DNA from: Spirochaetales bacterium
GTDB lineage: Bacteria; Spirochaetota; Spirochaetia; DSM-27196; SLST01
Length of the DNA stretch: 33,430 bases
Assembly (NCBI GenBank): GCA_007127335.1
Contig: SKZO01000374.1
Span: 1-33,430 of the forward strand
Direction of reading: 5' to 3'
Shown: piece after piece, positions 24,746 to 32,425 of the stretch
How the letters are laid out: every line of letters begins with the position of its first letter
How positions within the stretch are numbered: the stretch's first letter is position 1
Program-made: the position numbers and the translations under genes
The notes under the pieces: model-generated
The model's input: only the letters and a program-made list of their open reading frames with translations
The model's database searches: none
Told to the model about the DNA's origin: nothing

Positions 24746-25880
24746 ACGAGCGCTCCGGATCTTCACGCATCTCCTCGCGTGCGACATTGAGCAGGAGCCC
24801 GGATACCAGCAGCGTCATCAGAATCGCCGAGCCCCCGTGGGAGAAGAACGGCAGCGGGATCCCCGTCGCAGGAATCAGGCCACACACGACGGCCATGTTG
24901 AGCAGCGCCTGCAGGGCGATGAGGCTGGTCAGCCCAAAGGCGAGGAGCGATCGGAACACGCTCGTCGCGGTGAAGGCGAGATGGTACCCCTTGATCGCAA
25001 GCGCCGCGAACAGCCCAAGGACGAGCAGAACGCCCACGAAGCCGAGCTCCTCGCCGAGGACGGCGAAGACGAAGTCAGAGTGTGGTTCGGGAAGCGAGCC
25101 GTACTTCTGCAGGCTCTGCCCGATGCCGCGTCCCCACAGGCCGCCTTGCACGAGCGCCCGCTGGGCGGCAAGGACCTGGTATCCGGAGCCGAACCGATCG
25201 AGGTTCGGGTCGATGTAGGCGAGAATGCGAAGAACACGATGCTCGCGGGTGAGCAGCAGAATCGTCGTGAGAGGCGCAGCCACGAGCCCCAGACTGAGGA
25301 AGAAACGCAATCGGACGCGAGCGACGAAGAAGATGAGCAGCGCGACGGTAGCGACGAACACCGCGGTGGAGAAGTCGTTCTGCAGATAGATAAGCGCGGC
25401 GAAGAATCCCACGACAATGAGCGCAGGCACGACACTGTTGACCGTATCATCCAGCCTGTCCTGCTTGCGGTCGAAAATGTGAGCGAGATAGAAGACGAGC
25501 ACGACCTTCACGAGCTCAGAGGGCTGGAAACTCGACCCGAAGAGGAGTATCCATCGGCGCCCGCCCAGATACTCCTCACCGAACCCGGGCACGAAGGTCA
25601 TCGCCATCAGGCCGACCGCGGCAACGATCATCAGGGGGACCGCCGAACGGAGCACGTCGAGCGGAACGTGATACGCGAGCATCGCGACTGCGATGCCAAG
25701 GACGACCCAGAGCGCCTGCCGTCGTACGAGCCGGTACGGGTCGCCGTAGAGCTGCTCGGCCCAGTTGTGGGAGGCGGAGAAGAGCGCCGACAGGCCAAAG
25801 CCGATGAGCAGGAACAGCACGATCACCAGAACGGCGTCGTTCCTGCGCGGTGCGCGTTCGACCTCAAACCGCTCGCTCAC
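24738..25880 (-). CDS. ftsW: SEDS peptidoglycan glycosyltransferase FtsW
   Basis: Multi-pass membrane lipid II polymerase of the septum. About ten hydrophobic helices are visible. The functional Asp in the large loop is kept (LPEPHSDFVFAVLGEELGF). The family signature near the C-terminus reads IPATGIPLPFFSHGGSA, with His where Tyr, Ser or Ala is usual. The start is GTG at 25880, overlapping the murF stop (GTGA) with GGAGG 7 nt upstream; length is 380 aa. Position between murF and ftsQ supports FtsW over RodA. Its usual transpeptidase partner FtsI is not in this window. Confidence 0.93.
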   Translation of the reverse strand: MSERFEVERAPRRNDAVLVIVLFLLIGFGLSALFSASHNWAEQLYGDPYRLVRRQALWVVLGIAVAMLAYHVPLDVLRSAVPLMIVAAVGLMAMTFVPGFGEEYLGGRRWILLFGSSFQPSELVKVVLVFYLAHIFDRKQDRLDDTVNSVVPALIVVGFFAALIYLQNDFSTAVFVATVALLIFFVARVRLRFFLSLGLVAAPLTTILLLTREHRVLRILAYIDPNLDRFGSGYQVLAAQRALVQGGLWGRGIGQSLQKYGSLPEPHSDFVFAVLGEELGFVGVLLVLGLFAALAIKGYHLAFTATSVFRSLLAFGLTSLIALQALLNMAVVCGLIPATGIPLPFFSHGGSAILMTLLVSGLLLNVAREEMREDPERSYG

Positions 25881-27274
25881 GTCATCGCCTCCGACTTGCA
25901 CACCACCGGCGTCAGGCGCTCCAGTGAGAGTGCGCGCGACCCCTTCAGGAGCACCACGTCGCCCGACCGCAACTCACCCGCGGCCGACACGAGATCCTGC
26001 CACTGGTCGTACCCGAACACACGCGTCTCCCCCGCGACGCCGTCCTCATCCAGATCGGCGAACTCGTCGCCGACGAGCCAGACGACGTCGAGGCCGAGCT
26101 CACGAAGATACCGCACGAGCTCCCGGTGGGCGGTTGCCGAATGGTCGCCGAGCTCTTTCATCGCACCAAGGATTGCGACCCGTCTGCCACGAGTTGGACT
26201 CGAGGCCAACAGGTCCAGGGCAGGACGCATCGATTCGGGATTCGCGTTGTAACAGTCCCGGATAAGGGTCACCTCACCGCGAAGGATCTCCAGTCGCCCG
26301 AAGACCGGCGTGAGTTGCTCGAGTCCGTCGCGAATACACTCGAACGGCGCGTCGAGTTGGCGAACAACCGTCATCGCGGCGATCGCGTTCGTGACCATCG
26401 GCCCGCCTGGGAGCCTGAGATCGATGACTCCCTCGGCGCAGTGCAGCCGTGACCCGTCAATTCCCCGGGTCTCTACGCTCGTTATACCGGCGGTCTCCAT
26501 GTCGTAGCGGATCACCTGTCCGTTGACGTCGCGGGCGAGCACTTCCGCGTACCGATCGCCGGCTGGAACAACGGCGATCTGCTCACCGGTGAATCGCGAG
26601 TAGATCGCCCGTTTCTCCCGAGCTATGTCATCTTCGGACCCGACCATCCCGACATGGGCGCGTCCGATATTGGTGATGAGCCCGACATCGGGCTCGACAA
26701 GACCGGCCAGCAATGAGATCTCTCCCGGCCGGTTCATCCCCATCTCGAAAACACCGTAGCGGTGATGCGAGCGGATGCGCAGCAGCTCGATCGGGAGACC
26801 AATGTCCGAGTTGTAGTTGCCGCGGCTCGAGACGGTAGGCGCGACGAGGCTGAGAATCCCGGAGATCATCTCCTTCGTCGTCGTCTTCCCGTTGCTGCCG
26901 GTGACGCCTACGCGTGTGAGCCCGGGAAACCTGCGCCTCCAACGCAGCGACAATGACTGCAGCGCCGCCAGTGTGTCGTCGACCGGAAAGAGGTGTACGC
27001 TCCCGTAGACTCTCGGCCTCAGCCGGGCCAGCCGATCGGCGGCGACGAGGGCACATACGGCACCGCTCTGAACCGCATGATCCACGAACTCATGACCATC
27101 GGTACGCTCGCCTGGCAGGGCCACGAAGAGATCGCCGGGGCGAACGAGCCGTGAGTCGATGCAGGCGCCCGAAATCTCCTGTGCGAGCGGCGCTCCGATC
27201 ACGGCAATGCGGTCGACGAGATGATCGTCGGCTGCGAGCCAGCCGGCGATCGTGTCGATGGGTACTCCGCTCAC
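25877..27274 (-). CDS. murF: UDP-N-acetylmuramoyl-tripeptide--D-alanyl-D-alanine ligase MurF
   Basis: Adds D-Ala-D-Ala to the cytoplasmic UDP-MurNAc-tripeptide. The Mur-ligase N domain carries DSRLVRPGDLFVALPGERTDG (in outline), the ATP loop is GVTGSNGKTTTKEM, the central motif is FEMGMNRPGEI and TNIGRAHV, and the C-terminal domain has DCYNANPESM. The start is GTG at 27274, overlapping the ftsL-like stop with AAGGAG 6 nt upstream; length is 465 aa. It is the only mur gene here. Confidence 0.96.
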   Translation of the reverse strand: MSGVPIDTIAGWLAADDHLVDRIAVIGAPLAQEISGACIDSRLVRPGDLFVALPGERTDGHEFVDHAVQSGAVCALVAADRLARLRPRVYGSVHLFPVDDTLAALQSLSLRWRRRFPGLTRVGVTGSNGKTTTKEMISGILSLVAPTVSSRGNYNSDIGLPIELLRIRSHHRYGVFEMGMNRPGEISLLAGLVEPDVGLITNIGRAHVGMVGSEDDIAREKRAIYSRFTGEQIAVVPAGDRYAEVLARDVNGQVIRYDMETAGITSVETRGIDGSRLHCAEGVIDLRLPGGPMVTNAIAAMTVVRQLDAPFECIRDGLEQLTPVFGRLEILRGEVTLIRDCYNANPESMRPALDLLASSPTRGRRVAILGAMKELGDHSATAHRELVRYLRELGLDVVWLVGDEFADLDEDGVAGETRVFGYDQWQDLVSAAGELRSGDVVLLKGSRALSLERLTPVVCKSEAMT

Positions 27275-27555
27275 TCGGCGCTCCTTCGCGACGCGTCCTC
27301 GAGCCACAGCACGGCATCCGGACGGATTCGACCGAGCCCGAGCTCCTGATCCGCGAGATCGCCTATCCGCCGAGGGCTCGTGAGCACCGAAATGGCGAGG
27401 ATCACTCGCTTGTTCTCCTCGATGAGCGAGATCTGTTCGCGTTCGAGCTCGGCGATCCTGCGCTCGAGCCGCCCATGGCGGAAGGCCTGATAGACGTTGG
27501 CGAACAGCAGCGCGGGAACGAGAAGGATGAGTAGCGCAGTCACCGATCGCCTCAT
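27271..27555 (-). CDS. ftsL: FtsL/DivIC-like small division protein
   Basis: A 94-aa bitopic protein: short basic N-terminus (MRRS), one transmembrane helix (LLILLVPALLFANVY), then a coiled coil (RLERRIAELEREQISLIEENK). Size, topology and place right after rsmH are those of FtsL, which bridges FtsQ and FtsW-FtsI. Sequence identity of this family is low, so the call rests on topology and context. It overlaps rsmH by 4 nt and murF by 4 nt. Confidence 0.75.
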   Translation of the reverse strand: MRRSVTALLILLVPALLFANVYQAFRHGRLERRIAELEREQISLIEENKRVILAISVLTSPRRIGDLADQELGLGRIRPDAVLWLEDASRRSAE

Positions 27556-28442
27556 GCCGCCTCCGTCCGTCGTTCGATGACGCGAAACTTCGCGCTGCGT
27601 GCCGCGGGGTTTTCGCGGACCTCGGCTTCCGCGGGCACCAGAGGTTTGCGGGTCAGGACCTCATATCCTCCGCGATCCGCAGCGTCGCGAAACCGGTGTT
27701 TGACGATCCGATCCTCGAGCGAGTGAAAGGCGATGATACCAAGACGACCTCGAGGGCCCAGTCGCTCGAGTACGAGCGGAATCGTGCGCTCGACACGCTC
27801 GAGCTCACTGTTGACCGCGATGCGCAGCGCCTGAAACGTCCTGGTCGCCGGATGGATGCGACCGTGGCGGTAGCTCGGCGGAACCGCCTGCCAGATGATG
27901 TCGGCGAGCTCCTTCGTCGTAGTCACCGGTCCGTCGGTGCGAGCGTCGACAATGCGCGAGGCGATACGCCGACTCAGCCGCTCCTCGCCGTAGCGGTAGA
28001 TAAGGTCTGCCAGCTCGTGCCCGTCAAGCGTGTTCACGAGATCAGTCGCCGACGTTCCGCGGCCGGTGTCGAGACGCATGTCGAGCGGCTCGTCAGCGCG
28101 GAAGGAGAACCCTCGTCCGGAAAAGGAGAAGTGGTACATGGATATACCGAGATCGAGCAGTACCCGGTCGGGGCGGACGTGCGTCTCGCGAAAGTAGTCG
28201 TCAAACCAGGTATTCACGATTTCCACCCGATCTCCGAACTCCGCCAGACGGGCAGCCCCTCGGGCCGCCATCGTGGCGTCTGCATCCACTCCGATCACGC
28301 GAAGTGAGGGGTATCGCTGCAGGAAGCATGCCGAATGCCCGCCCTCTCCCAGGGTCGCGTCAACGAGTACTGACTCCGGCTCCGACGGCTCGAGGAGCCT
28401 CAGAACCTCATCAACAAGCACCGACCGGTGAACCGGCTCCAT
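27552..28442 (-). CDS. rsmH: 16S rRNA m4C1402 methyltransferase RsmH (MraW)
   Basis: N4-methylates C1402 of 16S rRNA using SAM. Conserved segments: HRSVLVDEVLRLL, the SAM motif VDATLGEGGHS, RVLLDLGISMYHFS, GRGFSFRADEPLDMRLD and the C-terminal AFHSLEDRIVKHRFRD. The start is ATG at 28442, with TGGAGG 4-5 nt upstream and the mraZ stop 10 nt away; length is 296 aa. It is the usual second gene of the division cluster. Confidence 0.97.
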   Translation of the reverse strand: MEPVHRSVLVDEVLRLLEPSEPESVLVDATLGEGGHSACFLQRYPSLRVIGVDADATMAARGAARLAEFGDRVEIVNTWFDDYFRETHVRPDRVLLDLGISMYHFSFSGRGFSFRADEPLDMRLDTGRGTSATDLVNTLDGHELADLIYRYGEERLSRRIASRIVDARTDGPVTTTKELADIIWQAVPPSYRHGRIHPATRTFQALRIAVNSELERVERTIPLVLERLGPRGRLGIIAFHSLEDRIVKHRFRDAADRGGYEVLTRKPLVPAEAEVRENPAARSAKFRVIERRTEAA

Positions 28443-28452
28443 GCGACCTCCA

Positions 28453-28893
28453 TCAGAAAGAGACGAGCCCTCCCAGTTCTTCGGCTGCTTCCTGCAGCTC
28501 CTCCTCACTCTCCTGCTCGTACACGTGGTATGCCGCGGCATCCCACAGTTCCATGTAACGCTCCATCACGAGAAGACGGGTCTCCTTTACGAGACCCGCT
28601 GATTCCTGGAGCGACCTTGGCACGTTCACCCGACCCGTCTTGTCCAACTCAATCTCCTGTGCCGGCGCGATGATCCTGCGCTGCAGCAGTCGACCCCGTT
28701 TGGACAGCGGCGAGGAAGCTCCCATCAGCTTCGCCGAGAACTCACGCCACTCATCGGGCGAGAAGATCCAGAGGCACCGGTCGATGCCGCGGGTCAGGAT
28801 CAGCGAGTTTCCGCGCACCTCGTTACGAATCCGGGCCGGCAGCAGAAGCCTCCCCTTCTCGTCGAGGGCGATGTGGAACTCACCAGTATTCAT
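28453..28893 (-). CDS. mraZ: Transcriptional regulator MraZ
   Basis: AbrB-fold regulator that represses its own division-cluster promoter. Two MraZ half-domains are seen, each with the DxxxR motif: DEKGRLLLPARIRNEV and DKTGRVNVPRSLQESAGL. Length is 146 aa, typical. ATG at 28893 has only a modest Shine-Dalgarno (GGTGGGTCGGG), itself containing a GTGGG box. Three 10-bp boxes lie 22-52 nt upstream, so self-repression is very likely. Confidence 0.95.
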   Translation of the reverse strand: MNTGEFHIALDEKGRLLLPARIRNEVRGNSLILTRGIDRCLWIFSPDEWREFSAKLMGASSPLSKRGRLLQRRIIAPAQEIELDKTGRVNVPRSLQESAGLVKETRLLVMERYMELWDAAAYHVYEQESEEELQEAAEELGGLVSF

Positions 28894-28915
28894 GCCCGAC
28901 CCACCGCAACGAAAC

Positions 28916-28945
28916 TACCTCCCACTTCTTCCCACTTCTCACCAC
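28916..28945 (-). promoter_or_regulatory. MraZ operator: three 10-bp direct repeats
   Basis: Three consecutive units read GTGGTGAGAA, GTGGGAAGAA and GTGGGAGGTA on the minus strand, with an exact 10-bp period (28945-28936, 28935-28926, 28925-28916). MraZ in E. coli and mollicutes is known to bind GTGG-type boxes with 10-bp spacing so that subunits of its ring face one side of the helix. The array starts just after the -10 element and covers the expected transcription start. A further GTGGG at 28904-28900 is about two periods away. Confidence 0.88.
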
Positions 28946-28973
28946 ATTGTATGGCCATGGATCGCCTTGTCAA
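28946..28973 (-). promoter_or_regulatory. Sigma70-type promoter of mraZ and the division cluster
   Basis: TTGACA (28973-28968, perfect -35) and TACAAT (28951-28946, 5 of 6) are separated by 16 bp. The predicted start is near 28939, inside the first MraZ box. It is the best promoter seen in the window and the only strong one before the whole mraZ-to-fliZ block. The remaining upstream sequence, to 29080, is AT-richer than its surroundings, with no gene or clear terminator in it. Confidence 0.85.
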
Positions 28974-29080
28974 CGAAGGTAGACAGAATAATCCCTATGG
29001 ATTTATCGGATCGGGTTTCGTTGCTACAAATCTGTATAGTGGTGGCGGTGCGGAACCGGGTCCGGCTCGCGAGAAGCTCG

Positions 29081-30697
29081 CTATCTGCTCGCGCTCGTGC
29101 CGCTACGTGGCGAAAAGACGCGATAGTCGAGGTCCGGGAACAGATTGTGCCGGCGTTCAACGCGGGTCAGCCACTCGGTTCCTATCGCTCCACGGCTGAG
29201 AGCCTCGTAGACGTGTGTCACGTTCCCCACGTGGTCCTTGACACGCCGCACGGCATACGGTGCTGCGGTTCCGGCGCGCATGATGAACGGCCAGTCCGAA
29301 GACTGGCTCAGCAGAACCTCGCGCGCTGCCTGGTTGAGCGCACGTCGCTTCAGTCCGTTCTCGTCCGGGAACCGCTCGACCAGCTCGCCCATCCGTTCGA
29401 TCGCCTTGTGAACGTGGGGGTAGATCCAGTCATTGCTCCCGTCGAGCCAGACCTCCGAGTACCCTTTGGACCCCCAGCTGGAGAACGACGGTGAGCCGAC
29501 CTGATGCTCCGGATGCTCCTTCAGATACTCGGTCGGTGTTACCAGGGACAGATCGTCCGATTCGGCCACCCGTCGTACGACCGCGTCCAGCCAGTCGAGC
29601 CCCTCGTACCACCAGTGGCCGAACAGCTCGGCGTCAAAGGGCGTGGCGATCACCGGCGGGACGCAACGGTCCGAGTGCATGAGCTGCCCGAGCCGATGCA
29701 CGCGCTTCGTCTGATGGTACACGAAGTTCTCGGCGTGTTCGCGAACCTTCCGTGCCGCCTTGTCGGGGTCGTACGGGAGTTTCTGATCGGTCTTCCCGGT
29801 GACGGCGTGGTACTTGAACCCGGTGTTCATCCGCAGTCGTCCGCCGGGCAGGTATCGCCCGATGTAGCTCATCGGCAGATCGTGCCCGATGTCACGGTAG
29901 AAGTCCCGGTACGAGATATCGCTCGGATACCCCTCATCGGCCGACCACACCGCATTGCTCGACGCATGATCCCGGCCGAAGACCGCGAGCCCGTTGGGAC
30001 ACATCATGGGTGCGTACACTCCGGCATCCGGTCGTTCACCGGCAAACACGAGCCCGTGGGTGGCAACAAGGAAGTACCGAATACCGTGATCGGCGAGGTA
30101 GTCTTCGATCCCTGGTGCGTATCCGCATTCCGGAAGCCAGAACCCACGCGGAGCCTTGCCGAACACCCTGAGATGAGACTCCACACCGACCCTGATCTGT
30201 GCGTCAACGGCCGACGGATGTTGAATATAGAGAGGCAGATAGGCGTGGGTCGCGGCAGTTGCGAGGAGTTCGATTCGGCCTCGCTTGTAATGGTAGTCGA
30301 AGCCTCTGGTGACGTCACGCTCGTACGTCTCCGCGAACTCGCGCCGGTTGGTCACATGGAGCTCGTGGTACCGCTTCGCCATCGCGCGAAACTGAGGATG
30401 GTCTCGAGTACGCTCGAGCTCGTGGCTCGCGAGATCGATGAGCCGGTCGCAGTAGGCGAGATAGCGCTCCTGGAGCAGCTCGTCCTGGAGCATCGCGGTC
30501 AGCGTTGGAGAGATGGAGAGGGCGAGCCGGAAGGGCACCCCGTCCGCCTCGAGTCGGTTCAGCACGCGCAGGAGCGGCAGATACGTCTCGGAAATCGCTT
30601 CGTAGAGCCAGATCTCCTCGAGCAGGGACTCCTCTTCCGGATGACGGACGAAGGGGAGGTGCGCGTGCAACAGGAGTACCAGGTATCCGCTCTTCAT
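29081..30697 (-). CDS. GH57 1,4-alpha-glucan branching enzyme
   Basis: Introduces alpha-1,6 branches in glycogen-like glucan. It opens with the family motif HAHLPFVRHP. The nucleophile region GFWLPECGY places Glu190, and the acid/base region ATPFDAELFGHWWYEG places Asp355, as in the Thermotoga AmyC / Thermococcus TK1436 type. The C-terminal DUF1957 region follows (about 430-520). Length is 538 aa. ATG at 30697 has GAGG upstream, 11 nt after the DUF4912 stop. The pair may form a two-gene unit for storage glucan, separate from division genes. Absence of other glycogen genes here leaves the substrate unproven. Confidence 0.9.
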   Translation of the reverse strand: MKSGYLVLLLHAHLPFVRHPEEESLLEEIWLYEAISETYLPLLRVLNRLEADGVPFRLALSISPTLTAMLQDELLQERYLAYCDRLIDLASHELERTRDHPQFRAMAKRYHELHVTNRREFAETYERDVTRGFDYHYKRGRIELLATAATHAYLPLYIQHPSAVDAQIRVGVESHLRVFGKAPRGFWLPECGYAPGIEDYLADHGIRYFLVATHGLVFAGERPDAGVYAPMMCPNGLAVFGRDHASSNAVWSADEGYPSDISYRDFYRDIGHDLPMSYIGRYLPGGRLRMNTGFKYHAVTGKTDQKLPYDPDKAARKVREHAENFVYHQTKRVHRLGQLMHSDRCVPPVIATPFDAELFGHWWYEGLDWLDAVVRRVAESDDLSLVTPTEYLKEHPEHQVGSPSFSSWGSKGYSEVWLDGSNDWIYPHVHKAIERMGELVERFPDENGLKRRALNQAAREVLLSQSSDWPFIMRAGTAAPYAVRRVKDHVGNVTHVYEALSRGAIGTEWLTRVERRHNLFPDLDYRVFSPRSGTSASR

Positions 30698-30708
30698 ACG
30701 CCTCGAAG

Positions 30709-31437
30709 TTAGTTGAACAGGAGGTCTTCGTCTATGAGGTCGAGAATGCGCTGTGGAATCCGTCTGCTCACCGGTGGCAGATCCAGGTCATGAATGCCGG
30801 TCTGAGCGATCAGCGCATCCCCCAGGCCCTGCTTCTCGTCGGGAGCCGCCTCGGCAATGGTCGCGCGCGGTACGACTATCACATTCGACACGGCGAGCTG
30901 CCTCTCTTCGTGGCCGATCACCGCGACCAGCGCGATCCGATACAGCGTCTCCTGATCCGGCAGGTTGATATACCAACGGCTGTCAAGCAGCGTGACGGGT
31001 ATGTCGAACCGCTGCTGCGCATCCTCAATCGGTACGTCGCGCTCCATACTGTAGACTCTCAGCACGAGCCCCTCAAAATCCTCTGAACGTTGGAACTCCT
31101 GGCGATCGGAGGCTCGCAGATCCCAGTAGGCGAATGCCCAGCTCGGATCCCGGAGCATCAGCAGGATCCGGGTCTCGTTATAGGACTCGGGCAGCTCGAC
31201 CTCCTCCGCAGCCCGGCTGTCCGCCTCACCGACCACCTGGATGTCGTACTTCGTCTCCTCCATGCGTATCGAGTGACTGTCTGTTCTCCGATGCTCCGCC
31301 TGCCATTCCTCGGCGGCCTCAGCGACGATCTCTTCGAGCTCGTCACGGGTGACATTGTCGGGAACGTCGGCCCCGTAGTTGTCGGCCATGCGCAGCAGAG
31401 CTTCGAATGATGCATCGGACAGGGTCCACCTGTTCAC
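30709..31437 (-). CDS. DUF4912 domain protein
   Basis: A 242-aa soluble protein of unknown function. An N-terminal helical, SAP/Rho-N-like acidic part (ALLRMADNYGADVPDNVTRD) is followed by the DUF4912 core with LRDPSWAFAYWDLRASD, VLRVYSMERDV and SRWYINLPDQETLYRIALV, an Ig-like beta pattern. It precedes and is likely co-transcribed with the GH57 gene, so a link to glucan metabolism is possible. The start is GTG at 31437, only 8 nt from the -10 box; no real Shine-Dalgarno is seen. An ATG at 31389 would also lack a good one. Confidence 0.82.
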   Translation of the reverse strand: MNRWTLSDASFEALLRMADNYGADVPDNVTRDELEEIVAEAAEEWQAEHRRTDSHSIRMEETKYDIQVVGEADSRAAEEVELPESYNETRILLMLRDPSWAFAYWDLRASDRQEFQRSEDFEGLVLRVYSMERDVPIEDAQQRFDIPVTLLDSRWYINLPDQETLYRIALVAVIGHEERQLAVSNVIVVPRATIAEAAPDEKQGLGDALIAQTGIHDLDLPPVSRRIPQRILDLIDEDLLFN

Positions 31438-31445
31438 TGTCCCAA

Positions 31446-31474
31446 ACCATAGGGAGAGTGCCGGTGCATGTCAA
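31446..31474 (-). promoter_or_regulatory. Sigma70-type promoter abutting the DUF4912 start
   Basis: TTGACA (31474-31469, perfect) and TATGGT (31451-31446, 4 of 6) are spaced by exactly 17 bp. The 8 nt between the -10 box and the GTG codon put the predicted transcription start at or next to the start codon, suggesting a leaderless or almost leaderless mRNA for DUF4912-GH57. Confidence 0.65.
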
Positions 31475-31498
31475 GAATCACCAGATGGCCGTCGAGAA

Positions 31499-32425
31499 CT
31501 ACTCACCCTCTCGATCAGTCCTGCCCATGAGGGTAGCGGCGAACGACGTCTCGTTTCCGGCAACGTCGCGGGCAACGATGGAGAGCTCGGTCGGCCCGAG
31601 CCCCACCTCGACCGTCCCGAGCCGGTACAGCCCCTGCGCGTCGTACAACGATCCAACGCCGACGCTGCCGGGCTCGATACGCAGCGTCCCGCCATCGGCG
31701 GCCATGCGGTCCTTGTTCACGGCGAAGCTCTGTCGCCCTGCTACGGCGAACTGCACGGCATACGGCGCGAAGCGGGCAGCCCGAACCGCCGGCGAGAAAC
31801 GATCGGTGATGTGGGCCACGATCTCGTAGGTGCCCGGCGGCAGCTCATGCTCAAGGCGCAGATCGTATACCGTCCGCCCATCGGCGGCATAGACGGCAGC
31901 GATCTGCGGCGCGGCCTGATCCGGTACATCCGGCAGCAGGAGCAGCGGGTTGACGTACTCACCGCGCTCGAGATCGATCACGTACAGCCGCAATGCCCGC
32001 CGATCTATCTGCCCGCTCGACCCGATCGTCCCGATTCGCGTCTCGGAGCCAACGACGGCACCTACGGCCGGCAGATCGTCGGGCTCGAGGTGCGCATACA
32101 CCGAACGAAACGACTGGTTGTGGTCGACTACGACGTACGAACCCAGGCCTGACGCCGGTCCGGTCGACCGGCCGGGCTGCAGCGAGACCGACGCCACAAC
32201 GATACCCGCAACCACCGGATAGACCTCCCGGCCACCGCCCTCGAGCTGAACTCCGCGGAGCACGGAGTCCCCGATGCGCGTGCCGAACGTCGCACTCGGT
32301 TCCGCGTCGGCGACGGGCCACTGCCACGCCGGCACCTCTTCGGCAGGCATCTGCCGACTCGCGAGCGACACCGCGAGCCCGACTATCATGAGCGCGGCCT
32401 TTCGCCGTCCCGCTCCCGAGGTCAC
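31499..32425 (-). CDS. LytM/M23-fold exported protein without zinc ligands
   Basis: A 308-aa exported protein: basic n-region (GRRKA), hydrophobic core (ALMIVGLAVSLA), likely cleavage near residue 28. An M23 fold spans about 36-160, with the order LRGVQLEGG, VYPVVAGIVV, VVVDHNQSFRSVYAHLE and GSSGQIDRRALRLYVIDLE. In active M23 enzymes these carry HxGxD and HLH; here the ligands are Leu56, Gln60, Ala144 and Arg146, so it cannot bind zinc in the usual way. The rest is a beta-rich C-terminal region, possibly Ig-like. The GTG start at 32425 (GGAGG 7 nt upstream) shares one base with the upstream stop. It could act like EnvC-type amidase activators. Confidence 0.75.
   Translation of the reverse strand: MTSGAGRRKAALMIVGLAVSLASRQMPAEEVPAWQWPVADAEPSATFGTRIGDSVLRGVQLEGGGREVYPVVAGIVVASVSLQPGRSTGPASGLGSYVVVDHNQSFRSVYAHLEPDDLPAVGAVVGSETRIGTIGSSGQIDRRALRLYVIDLERGEYVNPLLLLPDVPDQAAPQIAAVYAADGRTVYDLRLEHELPPGTYEIVAHITDRFSPAVRAARFAPYAVQFAVAGRQSFAVNKDRMAADGGTLRIEPGSVGVGSLYDAQGLYRLGTVEVGLGPTELSIVARDVAGNETSFAATLMGRTDREGE

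Noticed and set aside
24837-26252. A 471-codon plus-strand frame opposite ftsW and murF
   Set aside because: Highly charged low-complexity translation mirroring the codons of membrane protein FtsW; no start signal or recognisable domain.
29020-29080. Terminator after the GH57 gene
   Set aside because: Only short imperfect inverted repeats (such as GCGAG/CTCGC) without a U-tract are seen, partly inside the coding end.
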